Source: Sphingomonas sp. PAMC26645
GTDB lineage: Bacteria > Pseudomonadota > Alphaproteobacteria > Sphingomonadales > Sphingomonadaceae
Reading direction: 5' to 3'
Assembly: GCF_004795835.1 (NCBI RefSeq)
Contig: NZ_CP039249.1
Location: 2,393,001-2,457,000 of the forward strand
Length of the DNA stretch: 64,000 bases
The translations under genes were made by a program, and so were the position numbers. The number at the start of each line of letters is the position of its first letter. The first letter of the stretch is position 1. Of the stretch, positions 25,926 through 35,088 are shown in pieces. The notes under the pieces were generated by a model that did no database searches, was not told where the DNA came from, and saw only the letters and a program-made list of their open reading frames with translations.

Positions 25926-26240
25926 TTACGGCCTGCGGGATTGCGAAGGTTCGTCCCAAACGTCGGCGGCCGTGAGCAGGACTGGGGGCTCCCCACCCAG
26001 CCGGCTGACGAACTCCCGCCGCGCGATACGGTGTATGTCGGACTCGAATTCCCCATACGCCTCGATCGCGGTATCGCTGTCGATGCCGTCGAGGTCCGGA
26101 TCGATGAACTCCGCCAACGCCTCGCTCGTGATCAGGAACTCGACCATGCCAAGGTCCGTGTGGCCGAGGAACAGGACGCCGTGCCGTTCGGCAAGCCATT
26201 CATACTCGCCAGGCTCGAAGCGAACGCTCGCAGATGCCAT
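25926..26240 (-). CDS. DUF1488-like small protein
   Basis: This 104-residue protein has the shape of DUF1488: an N-terminal strand with an aromatic/acidic core (VRFEPGEYEWLAERHGVLFLGH), a middle with EFLITSEALAEF, and a C-terminal helix with ARREFVSRLGGEPPVLLTAADV, recalling the Arg-rich helix and the ending LxAADF of that family. It has no signal peptide or membrane span. The neighbouring small gene stops three bases upstream of its start, so they form a pair. Confidence 0.5.
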   Translation of the reverse strand: MASASVRFEPGEYEWLAERHGVLFLGHTDLGMVEFLITSEALAEFIDPDLDGIDSDTAIEAYGEFESDIHRIARREFVSRLGGEPPVLLTAADVWDEPSQSRRP

Positions 26241-26243
26241 GCC

Positions 26244-26528
26244 TCAGCCCTCGTCGTTCGCGCTAGGCAGCCGCTCGGCCAGCGCGGCGATACCGTCGCC
26301 AGCGAGGGTTGCATGGGCCGCACCGTCGATTTGCAAAGGGTGCTCCGGCGTAAGAACGGCAGCGTCGCGATGCTCGAAATCGAGCGTCATCCACGTACGG
26401 ACAGCGCCCTCCAGGCTCGTTACCTCGGCGAGGTTTTCGTTCCCACGCGGCACGTTCTCCAACGCAGCACTCATCCGCCAGTCGATATCCGGCGTCTTCG
26501 CATCGTCGCCCCAGGTCGCTTCCGTCAT
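26244..26528 (-). CDS. Hypothetical protein, 94 aa
   Basis: This is a soluble acidic protein starting MTEATWGDDAKTPDIDW, with EVTSLEGAVRTWMTLDFEHRDAAVLTP in the middle. Such acidic small proteins with a Trp-rich core are common hypotheticals in sphingomonads; no family is recognised. A TTG six bases upstream is an alternative start. It precedes the DUF1488-like gene by three bases, implying co-translation. Confidence 0.55.
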   Translation of the reverse strand: MTEATWGDDAKTPDIDWRMSAALENVPRGNENLAEVTSLEGAVRTWMTLDFEHRDAAVLTPEHPLQIDGAAHATLAGDGIAALAERLPSANDEG

Positions 26529-26743
26529 GCTCAAATCCCAAATTGACCGGGAGTGCCGGCTTCCTGATGGCTCAAGCGCTCACCTTCGAAGGCTGGTTCC
26601 AGGTTAATTCGCATATCGGTCGGACGGTTCACCTTCGCGGCAGGCTCAGGCCGCGACGTAGTTCAGCATGAGCGATTAGAAATCGACGGCGGCGGGTGTC
26701 GCCTTCTGGCCGGCGCAGGGGAACGAGGGGAACAACTGGGCGG

Positions 26744-27076
26744 CTATTGCTGCGCCTCGTCCGACGCGACCGTACCCATCGTCATCGCCAGCAACGACAT
26801 GCCGCGGTGTTCGTGATCCAGCTTCAGAAGCCTGACCCAGTGCGCGATATGCTTCCCGGCTGCCTCACCGGCCTTTCGCTGATGCTGCGGGGTCGAGAGA
26901 TCCGTGTCGTTTTCGATCACCGCAGCGATCGACAGCGCAAAGAAATCGATGATGTCATCCGCAATCAGTGCTCGATCCGGGGAGTTCGCGGCGAGATACT
27001 GCATTACGATGGGCGCGATAACCTGGAACAGGTCGATCTTGGCTTGGTCGTCTACCTTCATCGTGTTTGCGGTCAT
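26744..27076 (-). CDS. Hypothetical protein, 110 aa
   Basis: ATG 27076 has an ideal GGAGGA nine bases upstream (frame up to 27178 ignored). The product starts MTANTMKVDDQAKIDLFQVI and is all-helical in appearance, with DDIIDFFALSIAAVIENDTDLSTP and KHIAHWVRLLKLDHE. There is no signal or membrane span and no recognised family. The strong ribosome site and clean start support a real, well translated gene. The next gene downstream is more than 200 bases away. Confidence 0.6.
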   Translation of the reverse strand: MTANTMKVDDQAKIDLFQVIAPIVMQYLAANSPDRALIADDIIDFFALSIAAVIENDTDLSTPQHQRKAGEAAGKHIAHWVRLLKLDHEHRGMSLLAMTMGTVASDEAQQ

Positions 27077-27314
27077 GCTCGTCTCCTCCGTTCCTGACCT
27101 GTATCGTTCGAGACTGGGGGGCGAAAGGCGCAGGCCATCGGTCCCGCCAAGATCGAAGGCGCGATGATCCGCCCACAAGAGAATAGCTTTGCCGCAAAGT
27201 GTTAGCGATTGGCCGGACTCCCCGAACCTGGAACGGTTCGGCGATCATCGTTTCCGCAACCGCGATCGGCGCCGTTGTCGAGCGGGTAGAAATCGCCGAA
27301 CCAGTAGAGTGTCG

Positions 27315-28214
27315 CTACACGGGCGTCAGTAAATTGCCGCTCAGTTGGAGTTGCTCGATGTCACGACGCGGAGGGGCACCGAACAACCGTGTATATTCGC
27401 GGTTGAACTGTGATGGGCTTTCATAGCCCACGGCAAAACCTGCGCCGCTTGCCGTGGTGTTCCCTGACAGCATTAGGCGTCGTGCCTCCTGTAGTCGCAA
27501 TTGTTTTTGATACGCCAACGGCGTCATTTTCGTCACCGCCTTGAAGTGTTCGTGGAGCGACGACGGGCTCATACCCGCGGCGGTGGCGATGTCGCCGATG
27601 CGGAGCGGCCGATCGAACCCGGTGCGGATTGTTGCGATAGCGCGGCTGACCTGATTGAGGTGGCTGTCGGCGACTGCCATGTAGCGAAGCGCAGCCCCGT
27701 GGGGACCCACGAGCAAACGGTACAGGATCTCCCGTTCGATCAGCGGCGCTAGCGCAGCGATGCTGTCGGGCCGATCCAGTAGCCGAACCAGTCGGCATGC
27801 CGCGTCGACCAGATCGTCGTCGCTGCGATATACCGCGAGCGCCGGCAGATCGGCTTTCGGCGCCCGGCCGCCTTCCGCCAGGATGAGGTCCGCCAGCATG
27901 GACTGGTCGATGTCGATCTTGCAGCAGAGGTACGGCGCGTCACGATCCGCCTGGACGACGTGTCCGACGAGCGGCAGGTCGACCGAGACCAGCAAATAAT
28001 GCGCGGCATCGTAGAGCAGGCTCTCTCCGCCGAGCGAGACTCGCTTAGCACCTTGGGCAATTATGCAAAGCGACGCGTCATACACGGCGGGCAGGGGCAC
28101 GGTCGGCTCATCGGCCCGGAACAGCGATAGTCGATGGATTGGCGTGCTGACCATGCCGGTTCTCGGGACATGGCGCGCAACCAGCGTGGCGAGGTCTGCG
28201 ATCGTACTCATCAT
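27315..28214 (-). CDS. AraC-family transcriptional regulator
   Basis: This 299-residue regulator has an N-terminal AraC-type cupin region (LYDAAHYLLVSVDLPLVGHV) and a C-terminal double helix-turn-helix at about residues 195-295: RIGDIATAAGMSPSSLHEHFKAVTKMTPLAYQKQLRLQEAR then the second motif with GYESPSQFNREYTRLFG. The domain pair resembles regulators that control a divergent SDR or aldo/keto reductase. The divergent SDR begins 149 bases away, making it the likely target. ATG 28214 or 28211 is the start; neither has a strong ribosome site. Confidence 0.88.
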   Translation of the reverse strand: MMSTIADLATLVARHVPRTGMVSTPIHRLSLFRADEPTVPLPAVYDASLCIIAQGAKRVSLGGESLLYDAAHYLLVSVDLPLVGHVVQADRDAPYLCCKIDIDQSMLADLILAEGGRAPKADLPALAVYRSDDDLVDAACRLVRLLDRPDSIAALAPLIEREILYRLLVGPHGAALRYMAVADSHLNQVSRAIATIRTGFDRPLRIGDIATAAGMSPSSLHEHFKAVTKMTPLAYQKQLRLQEARRLMLSGNTTASGAGFAVGYESPSQFNREYTRLFGAPPRRDIEQLQLSGNLLTPV

Positions 28215-28363
28215 GGGACTGTGTCCGCTGCCAGCCATTGTCACAAGCGGAGGTGAGGTCGTTTCGGAGGATCGTGCAAGCATTGCGGGGGATCGGTCTC
28301 ACGCTGGTCGGCAATCCGGTTCCATCTGTGTCCAGCCTTCAAGGCGACACGAAAGGAACCATC

Positions 28364-29089
28364 ATGAACAACGTCATCGACAAGACAGTGCTGATCAGCG
28401 GCGCCTCCAGCGGTATCGGCGAGGCCACCGTGCGCGAACTGGCGGCCGAGGGCGCGCGCCTTTTCATCGGTGCGCGCAGGACCGATCGCCTTGAGGCGCT
28501 TGCGGCAGAACTCGGCAACAACGTCGCGTGGCAGGTGCTGGACGTGACCGACGCGGCAAGCTTCGCCGCGTTCGCCGATGCGGCGGAAGCGCGGTTCGGG
28601 CGCGTGGACGTGCTGATCAACAATGCCGGCGTGATGCCGCTATCGCCACTTGCGGCGCTGAAGCAGGACGAGTGGACGCGGATGATCGACGTCAACGTTC
28701 ACGGCGTGCTGAACGGGATCGCTGCCGTGCTGCCCCGCTTCATCGCGCAGCAGGCGGGCCACGTCGTCAACGTCGCATCGATCGCCGCGCATTTCGTGAT
28801 GCCGAGCGCCGCCGTTTACTGCGCCACCAAATACGCGGTCTGGGCGATCACCGAAGGGTTGCGGCAGGAGCATGACGATATCCGCACGACGATCATTTCG
28901 CCCGGCGTCGTGGCAACCGAACTGGGCAACGACATCACCGACCCGGATATTGCCACTGCACTGACCACATGGCGGCAAAAGTCGCTGACTCCCGACGCGA
29001 TCGCACGGGCGATCCGCTACGCACTGGAGCAGCCCGAGGGAGTGGACATCAACGAGGTCATCGTCCGCCCGACCGCAGCCGGCATGTAG
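28364..29089 (+). CDS. SDR family NAD(P)-dependent oxidoreductase
   Basis: This 241-residue classical SDR has SGASSGIG, INNAGVMPLSPL, an active-site Ser in NVASIAAH, Tyr and Lys in AVYCATKYAV, and a PGVVATELG after the catalytic loop. An Arg after beta-2 (IGARRTDR) points to NADP. ATG 28364 has AAAGGA seven bases upstream. It is the probable target of the divergent AraC regulator, an arrangement frequent in proteobacteria. Confidence 0.9.
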   Translation: MNNVIDKTVLISGASSGIGEATVRELAAEGARLFIGARRTDRLEALAAELGNNVAWQVLDVTDAASFAAFADAAEARFGRVDVLINNAGVMPLSPLAALKQDEWTRMIDVNVHGVLNGIAAVLPRFIAQQAGHVVNVASIAAHFVMPSAAVYCATKYAVWAITEGLRQEHDDIRTTIISPGVVATELGNDITDPDIATALTTWRQKSLTPDAIARAIRYALEQPEGVDINEVIVRPTAAGM

Positions 29090-29255
29090 GCGACGGTGCC
29101 AAACTCAATCCGGGCGGACTTTCTGTCCCCCGGACGGGTCAGGTGGACGACCGTCTCGTCAATAGGTCATCGAAAACCATCAATGTCAGTTCACATTGGA
29201 GAATCCGGATTGTCGCCCGGCATGATCGGCCCCAAAAAACGAAAATATCCGTGCC

Positions 29256-30149
29256 TCATTTCGCAAGTCGGGGCGAAAGCCAGCCGCCATCCGCTAGCCA
29301 GTCTTGCAGGCGATCCGGCCAGTGCAGGATCGAGATCCGGTTCGACTCGTCGAGATTGAACGCGTGGCCACTGTCGGCATACATGTGAAGTTCCGCCGAC
29401 ACGCCACTCTTGCGCAACTGTTCGTAGAGCGTGACCGTCGGTGCGGCGCAGCAAGGATCGCGGCTGCCGGCTACGAGGAACGCTGGGGGCGCGTTGGCGA
29501 TGGCGGTCGCTGGGATGCCTCGTGGCCCGGGGAAGATCAACACCTGGAAATCGGGGCGAGCGGACTGACGGTCGATCGGATCGGCGGGTCGACGCTCGGC
29601 AGGCTCGGGATTGTCCGCGATCAGCGACACGAGTTCGCCGCCTGCCGAAAAGCCCATCGCACCGACGCGCGACGGATCGATGCCATAGTCTGCGGCATGC
29701 GCGCGGACCCAGCGCATCGCGCGCCGCGCGTCGTCCGCAGCATCGCCTTCGACCGAATATTTCGAGCCGGGCTCGTTCGCGAGGCGATATTTGAGCACGA
29801 ACGCGGTCACCCCCATGCGGTTCAGCGCGGTCGCGACTTTCGTGCCCTCGTTCGTCCATACGAGTAATTTGTGCCCACCGCCGGGCATGATCACGATCGC
29901 GGCTCCATTGCGGTTCGCTACGTCGGCGGGAAAGGCGACCAGCGACGGGTCGTGGATGTTGCGGACCCAATAGTCACGGCCGATCTCCGCCTCGCCGCGG
30001 CGTGCCGCCGAACCCGGCGCGCCGTTGGGCCAGAGCTTGATCGCGGTGTAGCGGGGCGGCTGCTCCGGCGCCGGATCCTGTCCAGCCAATGATGCGGTTG
30101 CGACGGTAGCGGAGGCCAGCAGGGCAATAGCGATGAAAAGGGTGCGCAT
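29256..30149 (-). CDS. Secreted alpha/beta hydrolase, carbohydrate esterase-like
   Basis: This 297-residue protein has a signal peptide (RTLFIAIALLASATVATASLAG). It belongs to the acetyl-xylan esterase/BD-FAE-like hydrolases: oxyanion motif in MPGGGHKLLVWTNEG, nucleophile Ser in MGFSAGGE, and a late His in ADSGHAFNLD. GGAGG six bases upstream fixes ATG 30149. Its start overlaps the stop of the 64-codon frame upstream (TGATG). The neighbour at 30432 is a paralogue with the same architecture, so both probably trim plant polysaccharide esters in the periplasm. Confidence 0.85.
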   Translation of the reverse strand: MRTLFIAIALLASATVATASLAGQDPAPEQPPRYTAIKLWPNGAPGSAARRGEAEIGRDYWVRNIHDPSLVAFPADVANRNGAAIVIMPGGGHKLLVWTNEGTKVATALNRMGVTAFVLKYRLANEPGSKYSVEGDAADDARRAMRWVRAHAADYGIDPSRVGAMGFSAGGELVSLIADNPEPAERRPADPIDRQSARPDFQVLIFPGPRGIPATAIANAPPAFLVAGSRDPCCAAPTVTLYEQLRKSGVSAELHMYADSGHAFNLDESNRISILHWPDRLQDWLADGGWLSPRLAK

Positions 30150-30343
30150 CACTTCACCTCCGCGGTCGCGGCCATCGCCGCGAAGCGGATCGGGCTCGAC
30201 TGGTTATGGTCGACGATGACGCTGAACCCCTGCGCCTCGAGCGTTTCGGCGGGGCTAACCGTCAGCGACTGCGCGTATATCGCGCTGGAAAATGCACAGA
30301 GTCTCACCGAAGCGAGGGCGGTGGCGATGCTCTTGCGGGACAC
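30149..30343 (-). pseudogene. Remnant of a secreted glycoside hydrolase (64 codons)
   Basis: A GTG at 30343 with AGGAGA close upstream opens a frame with a signal peptide (SRKSIATALASVRLCAFSSA) followed by ETLEAQGFSVIVDHNQSSP and a short tail ending ATAEVK. The mature start resembles the N-terminal strand of some secreted glycoside hydrolases of Caulobacter/Sphingomonas, but almost all of such a protein is missing. The remaining frame is coupled to the esterase by TGATG. It is either an internal-deletion relic or a genuine small secreted protein. Confidence 0.5.
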
Positions 30344-30431
30344 ACGTCTCTCCTGTCGAATATCGTGGCCGGTGGCGCGCTTGGTTGCGCGGCTCTCCGG
30401 CGGAAATGTCATAAAACTCGTGAGAGGGAGT

Positions 30432-31376
30432 TTACTGCGCCGGTTTAAGCCAGCCGTGCATCGCCATCCAGCGGGTAAATTCATCGAACCAGCCCGTGCT
30501 CGTGGTGGTCTTCGGGTACATGCCGAAGCCGTGACCGCCCTGTTCGAACAGGTGGAACTCGACCGGACGCTTGGCCGCACGCCAGCTGTCGATCAGCCCA
30601 TAGCCGCCATTGCCAAAGAAGGGATCGTCTGCCGCGAGCGCAACGAACATCGGCGGCGCGTCGGCCGGCACCGTCATCGCGGCAAGCGGACCGTAGATGT
30701 TACCGATGAAGGCCGGCTTGGCGTCCTGCCCGGCGACGGTCGTTGCCATCGTCAGCATCGCACCTGCGGAAAATCCGACCATGCCGATGCGGTTGGGATC
30801 GACATGCCATTCGCCCGCACGCTTGCGGACCGTGGCGAACGCTGCCCTCGCATCCGTGATCTGCGGCGCAAGTCCCGCCATCATCGCAGCGGCGTTCGGA
30901 CGTGGCGGGCGCATACCCTGCGGCACCGGTCGCGCGAATGTGGCAAGATCCTGCGGTGTCGGGTTCAGGCGATACTTCAGGACGAACACAGCGACGCCTC
31001 TGGCGGCAAGTGCACGCGCCACGTCCCAGCCTTCGTTCTGCATCGACAGCGTCTGGAATCCACCGCCCGGTGCGACGATCACCGCTGTACCGGTGGCCTT
31101 GGCGGGATCCGGCAGGAAGGGGGTTAGGGTCGCAACGGTGACGTTGCGGGCGAACACGCTGCCATATTGACTGTGCCAAGCCTCCGGTGCGGTCGCCCCC
31201 GGGAGTTTACCGGTACCAAGCGCGATGGCGTCGGGCTGCGCCGGAGTGGCGATAGACGCCATCTTGTCGGTCTGTGCCAGCGCCGGCGTGGTCGAGGCAA
31301 TCATCAGGCCGGACAGGCACAGAAGCGGGTGTCCAACCCATCGACGAACGGCGTTCACGCGGAACCCGAATCCCAT
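30432..31376 (-). CDS. Secreted alpha/beta hydrolase, acetyl-xylan-esterase-like
   Basis: This 314-residue protein has a signal peptide (LLCLSGLMIASTTPALAQ). Core motifs are IVAPGGGFQTLSMQNEG for the oxyanion hole, MVGFSAGAM with the Ser nucleophile, ADDPFF for the acid and GGHGFGMYP for the His. The family includes xylan-side-chain esterases found next to xylanases. It is the first gene of the esterase cluster and carries a LacI-type palindrome about 45 bases upstream of its start, consistent with sugar-controlled expression. Confidence 0.85.
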   Translation of the reverse strand: MGFGFRVNAVRRWVGHPLLCLSGLMIASTTPALAQTDKMASIATPAQPDAIALGTGKLPGATAPEAWHSQYGSVFARNVTVATLTPFLPDPAKATGTAVIVAPGGGFQTLSMQNEGWDVARALAARGVAVFVLKYRLNPTPQDLATFARPVPQGMRPPRPNAAAMMAGLAPQITDARAAFATVRKRAGEWHVDPNRIGMVGFSAGAMLTMATTVAGQDAKPAFIGNIYGPLAAMTVPADAPPMFVALAADDPFFGNGGYGLIDSWRAAKRPVEFHLFEQGGHGFGMYPKTTTSTGWFDEFTRWMAMHGWLKPAQ

Positions 31377-31705
31377 AGTCGCTCTCCCATTTTTATCGTT
31401 CTTTTCGTGACGATATCGATAGCGCTACCATAGTACAATAGGTTCTGAACAGGTTTCCCCGGTAACCCGTCTACCGTGAATACTAGCGAAAGTTAGAGTG
31501 CCCGGGATCACATGATCGCCGCCATGGGGGCCGTCCAGATGACAGGACTTGGAAGGCATCAGAGGTCTACTGAACATCTCCCCCCAAGGTCATCGCGCGT
31601 TGTGAACGATCTCCTGTTCGGCTCCTAGTATTCGGCAGTGTTGATCATTGCGGTGACGCAAAGCGGCGGCTAGCGCTGGTCCGGAACCGATAGAAAGACT
31701 CTGGA
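31377..31705. other. Divergent control region, esterase cluster and DUF885 gene
   Basis: The 329 bases between the divergent starts hold no recognisable gene. The left part is AT-rich and contains the LacI-type palindrome described separately; the right part contains another TAGCGCT at 31671-31677, which is poorly symmetrical outside the core. Confidence 0.45.
31418..31429. promoter_or_regulatory. LacI-family-type operator candidate
   Basis: The sequence GATAGCGCTACC has a perfect TAGCGCTA core and 5 of 6 matched arm positions. LacI-family operators in carbohydrate loci of Caulobacter and Xanthomonas have AGCGCT-centred palindromes of this type. It lies about 42-53 bases upstream of the esterase start, where a repressor would overlap the promoter. 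No LacI gene is in the window. Confidence 0.4.
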
Positions 31706-33517
31706 ATGCTTACCAAGCGCGCGTTTGTAGGAATGCTGATGGCGGGCGCCGCTCTGCCGCTGATCGACCCACAGATCGCCATTGCGGCAACCGGGACCGC
31801 CGATGACGATGCGCGGCTCCTGCGCTTTCTCGATGCCGCGTTCGATGCGAGTGTCGCACTCAGTCCCGAGACACAGACCAGCCTCGGCCTCAAGACCAAC
31901 TACGACAGGCTCGACGATTATACCGACGCTGCCGCACAGCGCGCACAAGCTTTGCAGGATGCGCAACTCGCCGACCTGCGACGCAGCTTCTCGGTCGATC
32001 GGCTTGGACCCGATGCTCGGCTGAGCTATAGATTGTTCGAAGCGCAGGTCGCCACGGATCGCCGCCAGTTCGCGTTCCGAGACTATGCCTTCCCGGTATC
32101 GACGAACGGCAGCCCGGCGGGCAACATCCCGGTTTTCCTCATCAACCAGCACCGCATCGCCACGGTAGCCGACGCTCACGCCTATGTGGCGCGGTTGCGT
32201 GATTCCCTGCGCGTCATGCGCGAGGTCGCCGCAACCATGCGCAAACAGGCGGCCAAGGGCATCGTGCCGCCAAAGATGGTTTTCACGCCTGCCCGTGGCG
32301 ATGCCCGCCAAGTTATCACCGGAGCGCCGTTCGATAGTGGCGCGGACAGCAGCCTGCTCGCCGATTTCAAGGCGAAGGTCGGCAAGCTCGGCGTGTCCGA
32401 GGGCATCAAGGCGGCGCTGATCGCGGATGCGGTCGCGGCATTGAAAGGGCCGTTCCGCCAAGGCTTCGACATACTCTTTGCCGCGCTGGACGAGAACGAG
32501 CCACTCGCCAAGGGCAATGACGGCGCGTGGAGCCTGCCAGGCGGCGACGCCTATTATCAAGCGCGGCTCGCCTATTACACGACCACCGACATGACTGCGG
32601 AGCAGATCCACCAGCTTGGGCTGGATCAGGTACGATCGATCCACGCCGAGATGACGGCGGTGATGAAACGGGCGGGCTTCACCGGATCGTTGCAGGATCT
32701 CTTCGTGGCGCTGCGGTCCGATCCGAAATTCAAATACCCCAACACCGATGCTGGCCGTCAACTCTATCTCACCGACGCACGCGCGGCAATCGCGCAGACC
32801 ATGGCCGCCGCACCTCGCTTCTTTCGCCGACTGCCAAAGGCGCCGCTGGAGGTACGCGCGGTCGAGACGTGGCGACAGGAAACTGCCGCGGTGGCGTTTT
32901 ACGATCAGCCCGCCCCGAATGGCTCGCGGCCCGGCATCTTCTACGTCAATCTGGCGGACATGACGCAGGTGCAGAAGACTCAGGTCGAGGGGATCGCCCA
33001 TCACGAAGGCGCGCCGGGGCATCACTTCCAGATTGCTCGCGCACAGGAGCCGACCGGCGTGCCGAAGTTCCGGCGCTTCGGCTATTATGGCGCGTATACC
33101 GAAGGCTGGGGCCTGTACTCGGAACGGCTCGCCAAGGAGATGGGCGCCTATCGCGACCCTTATTCGGAACTGGGGATGCTGGCATTGCAAGTGTGGCGCG
33201 CGTGTCGCCTGGTGCTCGACACGGGCATGCACGCCAAGCGTTGGAGCCGCGATCAGGCGGTCGCCTATTTCACCCAGAATGCGCCACTCTCGGCACGCGA
33301 CGTGGTCAAGGAGGTCGACCGTTACATCAACAACCCTGGCCAGGCGACGAGCTACATGATGGGCCAGCAGCGTATATCGGCGCTCCGGCATAAAGCGGAG
33401 GCCGCATTGGGCGCGCGCTTCGACATTCGCGATTTTCACGAGGTGGTGCTGGCGCATGGCGCGCTGCCGCTCGGGGTACTGGCGGAACAGGTCGATGCTT
33501 GGATCGGGGTGGCCTGA
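31706..33517 (+). CDS. Secreted DUF885 family protein, second copy
   Basis: This 603-residue protein has an export signal (LTKRAFVGMLMAGAALPL with a Lys-Arg pair) and the family hallmark HHEGAPGHH at residues 432-440, then TEGWGLYSERLAKEMG and GQATSYMMGQ. The architecture equals that of the gene at 9573-11399, but the two proteins differ widely outside the motifs, so they are old paralogues and not a recent duplication. It is divergent from the esterase cluster. It is probably a periplasmic metallopeptidase-like enzyme of unknown substrate. Confidence 0.85.
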   Translation: MLTKRAFVGMLMAGAALPLIDPQIAIAATGTADDDARLLRFLDAAFDASVALSPETQTSLGLKTNYDRLDDYTDAAAQRAQALQDAQLADLRRSFSVDRLGPDARLSYRLFEAQVATDRRQFAFRDYAFPVSTNGSPAGNIPVFLINQHRIATVADAHAYVARLRDSLRVMREVAATMRKQAAKGIVPPKMVFTPARGDARQVITGAPFDSGADSSLLADFKAKVGKLGVSEGIKAALIADAVAALKGPFRQGFDILFAALDENEPLAKGNDGAWSLPGGDAYYQARLAYYTTTDMTAEQIHQLGLDQVRSIHAEMTAVMKRAGFTGSLQDLFVALRSDPKFKYPNTDAGRQLYLTDARAAIAQTMAAAPRFFRRLPKAPLEVRAVETWRQETAAVAFYDQPAPNGSRPGIFYVNLADMTQVQKTQVEGIAHHEGAPGHHFQIARAQEPTGVPKFRRFGYYGAYTEGWGLYSERLAKEMGAYRDPYSELGMLALQVWRACRLVLDTGMHAKRWSRDQAVAYFTQNAPLSARDVVKEVDRYINNPGQATSYMMGQQRISALRHKAEAALGARFDIRDFHEVVLAHGALPLGVLAEQVDAWIGVA

Positions 33518-33780
33518 GACCTACGCCAAGGCTACCACGCGACGAGGGGCGGATCGACGAACCTCGCCGCTTGGTTAGCAGTCCAAAGGTCAGAATTTGG
33601 TGAGGCCAGATCAGCACGCGAGTTCTGGGACGAGTGTCTGAACGCCTGTATTTGAACACGCGTTGACTACGATCAATGGAGCAAGCGTAGTGGGTTACCC
33701 CGCAAAATCGAGCTATCGCTGCTCGCCTGCATGCTGATAGTAAGCGGTCAAACGAGACGGCGACGGAAAGCTCCACGGCA

Positions 33781-35088
33781 TTGACGGTCAATCGGCGACA
33801 CATCGCCATCATCGCGCCGCCAACGGCCGGGCATATCAATCCGCTGGTGGCATTGGGAACTTCGCTCGTCGAAGCAGGGCGTAGAGTCACGATAGTCCAT
33901 CTGGCCGACGTCGCCTCGCTAGTGCCCAACGGCAGTGTCGGTTTTGCGGCGCTGGACCACCCGGCGGACTGCCAAGGCTTGTTGGCGGCATATAACCGGA
34001 AGCTGGCGCAGCCGTCCGGCCCTGTCGGACTTACCAGGATGATCCGCGGCACGGCGTCCGTGACGGAACTGCTATTGCAGGCTCTTCCGGCGGCACTGTC
34101 GAGGCTTGGGGTCGATGCGGTACTCGCCGACTCCGTCGAGCCGGCCGGTGCGCTGGTGGCACGACATCTCCGACTGCCGTTCGTGACTGCCGTCACCGGC
34201 TTGCCCTTGCTCAGAGAGCCAATGGTCCCGCCACCGTTTCTCGGGTGGGAATATCGTCCCACCGCGGCCGGCCTTCGCCGCAACAATGGTGGGTACGCCG
34301 TCAGCGACCTGCTGATGCGGCCGATCGCGAAAGTCGTGTCGTCCTATGCGCGCCGGTGGAAGCTTGACCCCGACCCTAGGCATCAATGGTCGGACCGCCT
34401 GCACGTCGCACAATGCCCGGCAGGTCTGGATTTCCCCCGCGCGGCATTGCCACCGAGCTTCCGATACGGCGCGCCGTGGCGGCTGGACGAACCTGACGTC
34501 GATCTTCCGGAAGACGACGGCCGACCCCTCATATTCTGTTCGCTGGGGTCATTGCAGGGCGCGCGCCGATCGTTGTTCGCCGCGATGACGGCTGCCTGTG
34601 CCGCGGTCGGCGCTCGTGCGGTGGTCGCGCATGGTGGCGGGCTGCGCGAGGCCGAAGTCACTTCGCTACCCGGGAGGCCGCTGGTGCGGGCATTCTGGTT
34701 TCAGACACGTATCCTGCCAAAATGTTCGGCGGCGATTTTGCACGGCGGGTTCAACACGGTGCTGGACGCACTGGCCGCCGGCGTTCCGATCGTTGCGGTA
34801 CCGCTGGCATTCGAACAACCCGCTACCGCCGCGCGACTGAAGCGGATCGGGGCGGCTCGTATCGTATCGCCCGCCGAAGCAGACAAGGGGGAGCTTGAAG
34901 CGGCGCTGCGACTCGTGCTGTCGGATCCGTCGTACCGCCAGGCGGCGAATTTGCTCGCCGCTGAAATGGCGGGGGCCGGGGGCGCTGCCGAGGCTGCGGC
35001 GCTGGTTGATTCGGCCCTCTTCGACGATGTCGACGCTATGCCGGCAGGGCTGAGTCCATCAGATGGGGAGCCCGCCTGCGCCGCGTGA
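33781..35088 (+). CDS. crtX: Carotenoid (zeaxanthin) glucosyltransferase-like protein
   Basis: This 435-residue UGT/GT1 enzyme has an acceptor half starting HIAIIAPPTAGHINPLVALG and a donor half with IFCSLGSLQG and AFWFQTRILPKCSAAILHGGFNTVLDALAAGVPIVAVPL, the nucleotide-sugar binding plate of CrtX-type enzymes. It glycosylates 3-hydroxyl groups of xanthophylls, making polar carotenoids. The start is TTG 33781 with GGAAAG about ten bases upstream. Linkage to crtZ, crtW and crtG 1 kb downstream supports the carotenoid role. Its 3' end overlaps the opposite-strand PAP2 gene by 53 bases. Confidence 0.8.
   Translation: MTVNRRHIAIIAPPTAGHINPLVALGTSLVEAGRRVTIVHLADVASLVPNGSVGFAALDHPADCQGLLAAYNRKLAQPSGPVGLTRMIRGTASVTELLLQALPAALSRLGVDAVLADSVEPAGALVARHLRLPFVTAVTGLPLLREPMVPPPFLGWEYRPTAAGLRRNNGGYAVSDLLMRPIAKVVSSYARRWKLDPDPRHQWSDRLHVAQCPAGLDFPRAALPPSFRYGAPWRLDEPDVDLPEDDGRPLIFCSLGSLQGARRSLFAAMTAACAAVGARAVVAHGGGLREAEVTSLPGRPLVRAFWFQTRILPKCSAAILHGGFNTVLDALAAGVPIVAVPLAFEQPATAARLKRIGAARIVSPAEADKGELEAALRLVLSDPSYRQAANLLAAEMAGAGGAAEAAALVDSALFDDVDAMPAGLSPSDGEPACAA

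Noticed and set aside
26685..26756. Minus-strand frame ending FPSFPCAGQKATPAAVDF
   Set aside because: It looks like the C-terminus of some protein, but it has no start or upstream continuation outside the neighbouring gene; too short to support.
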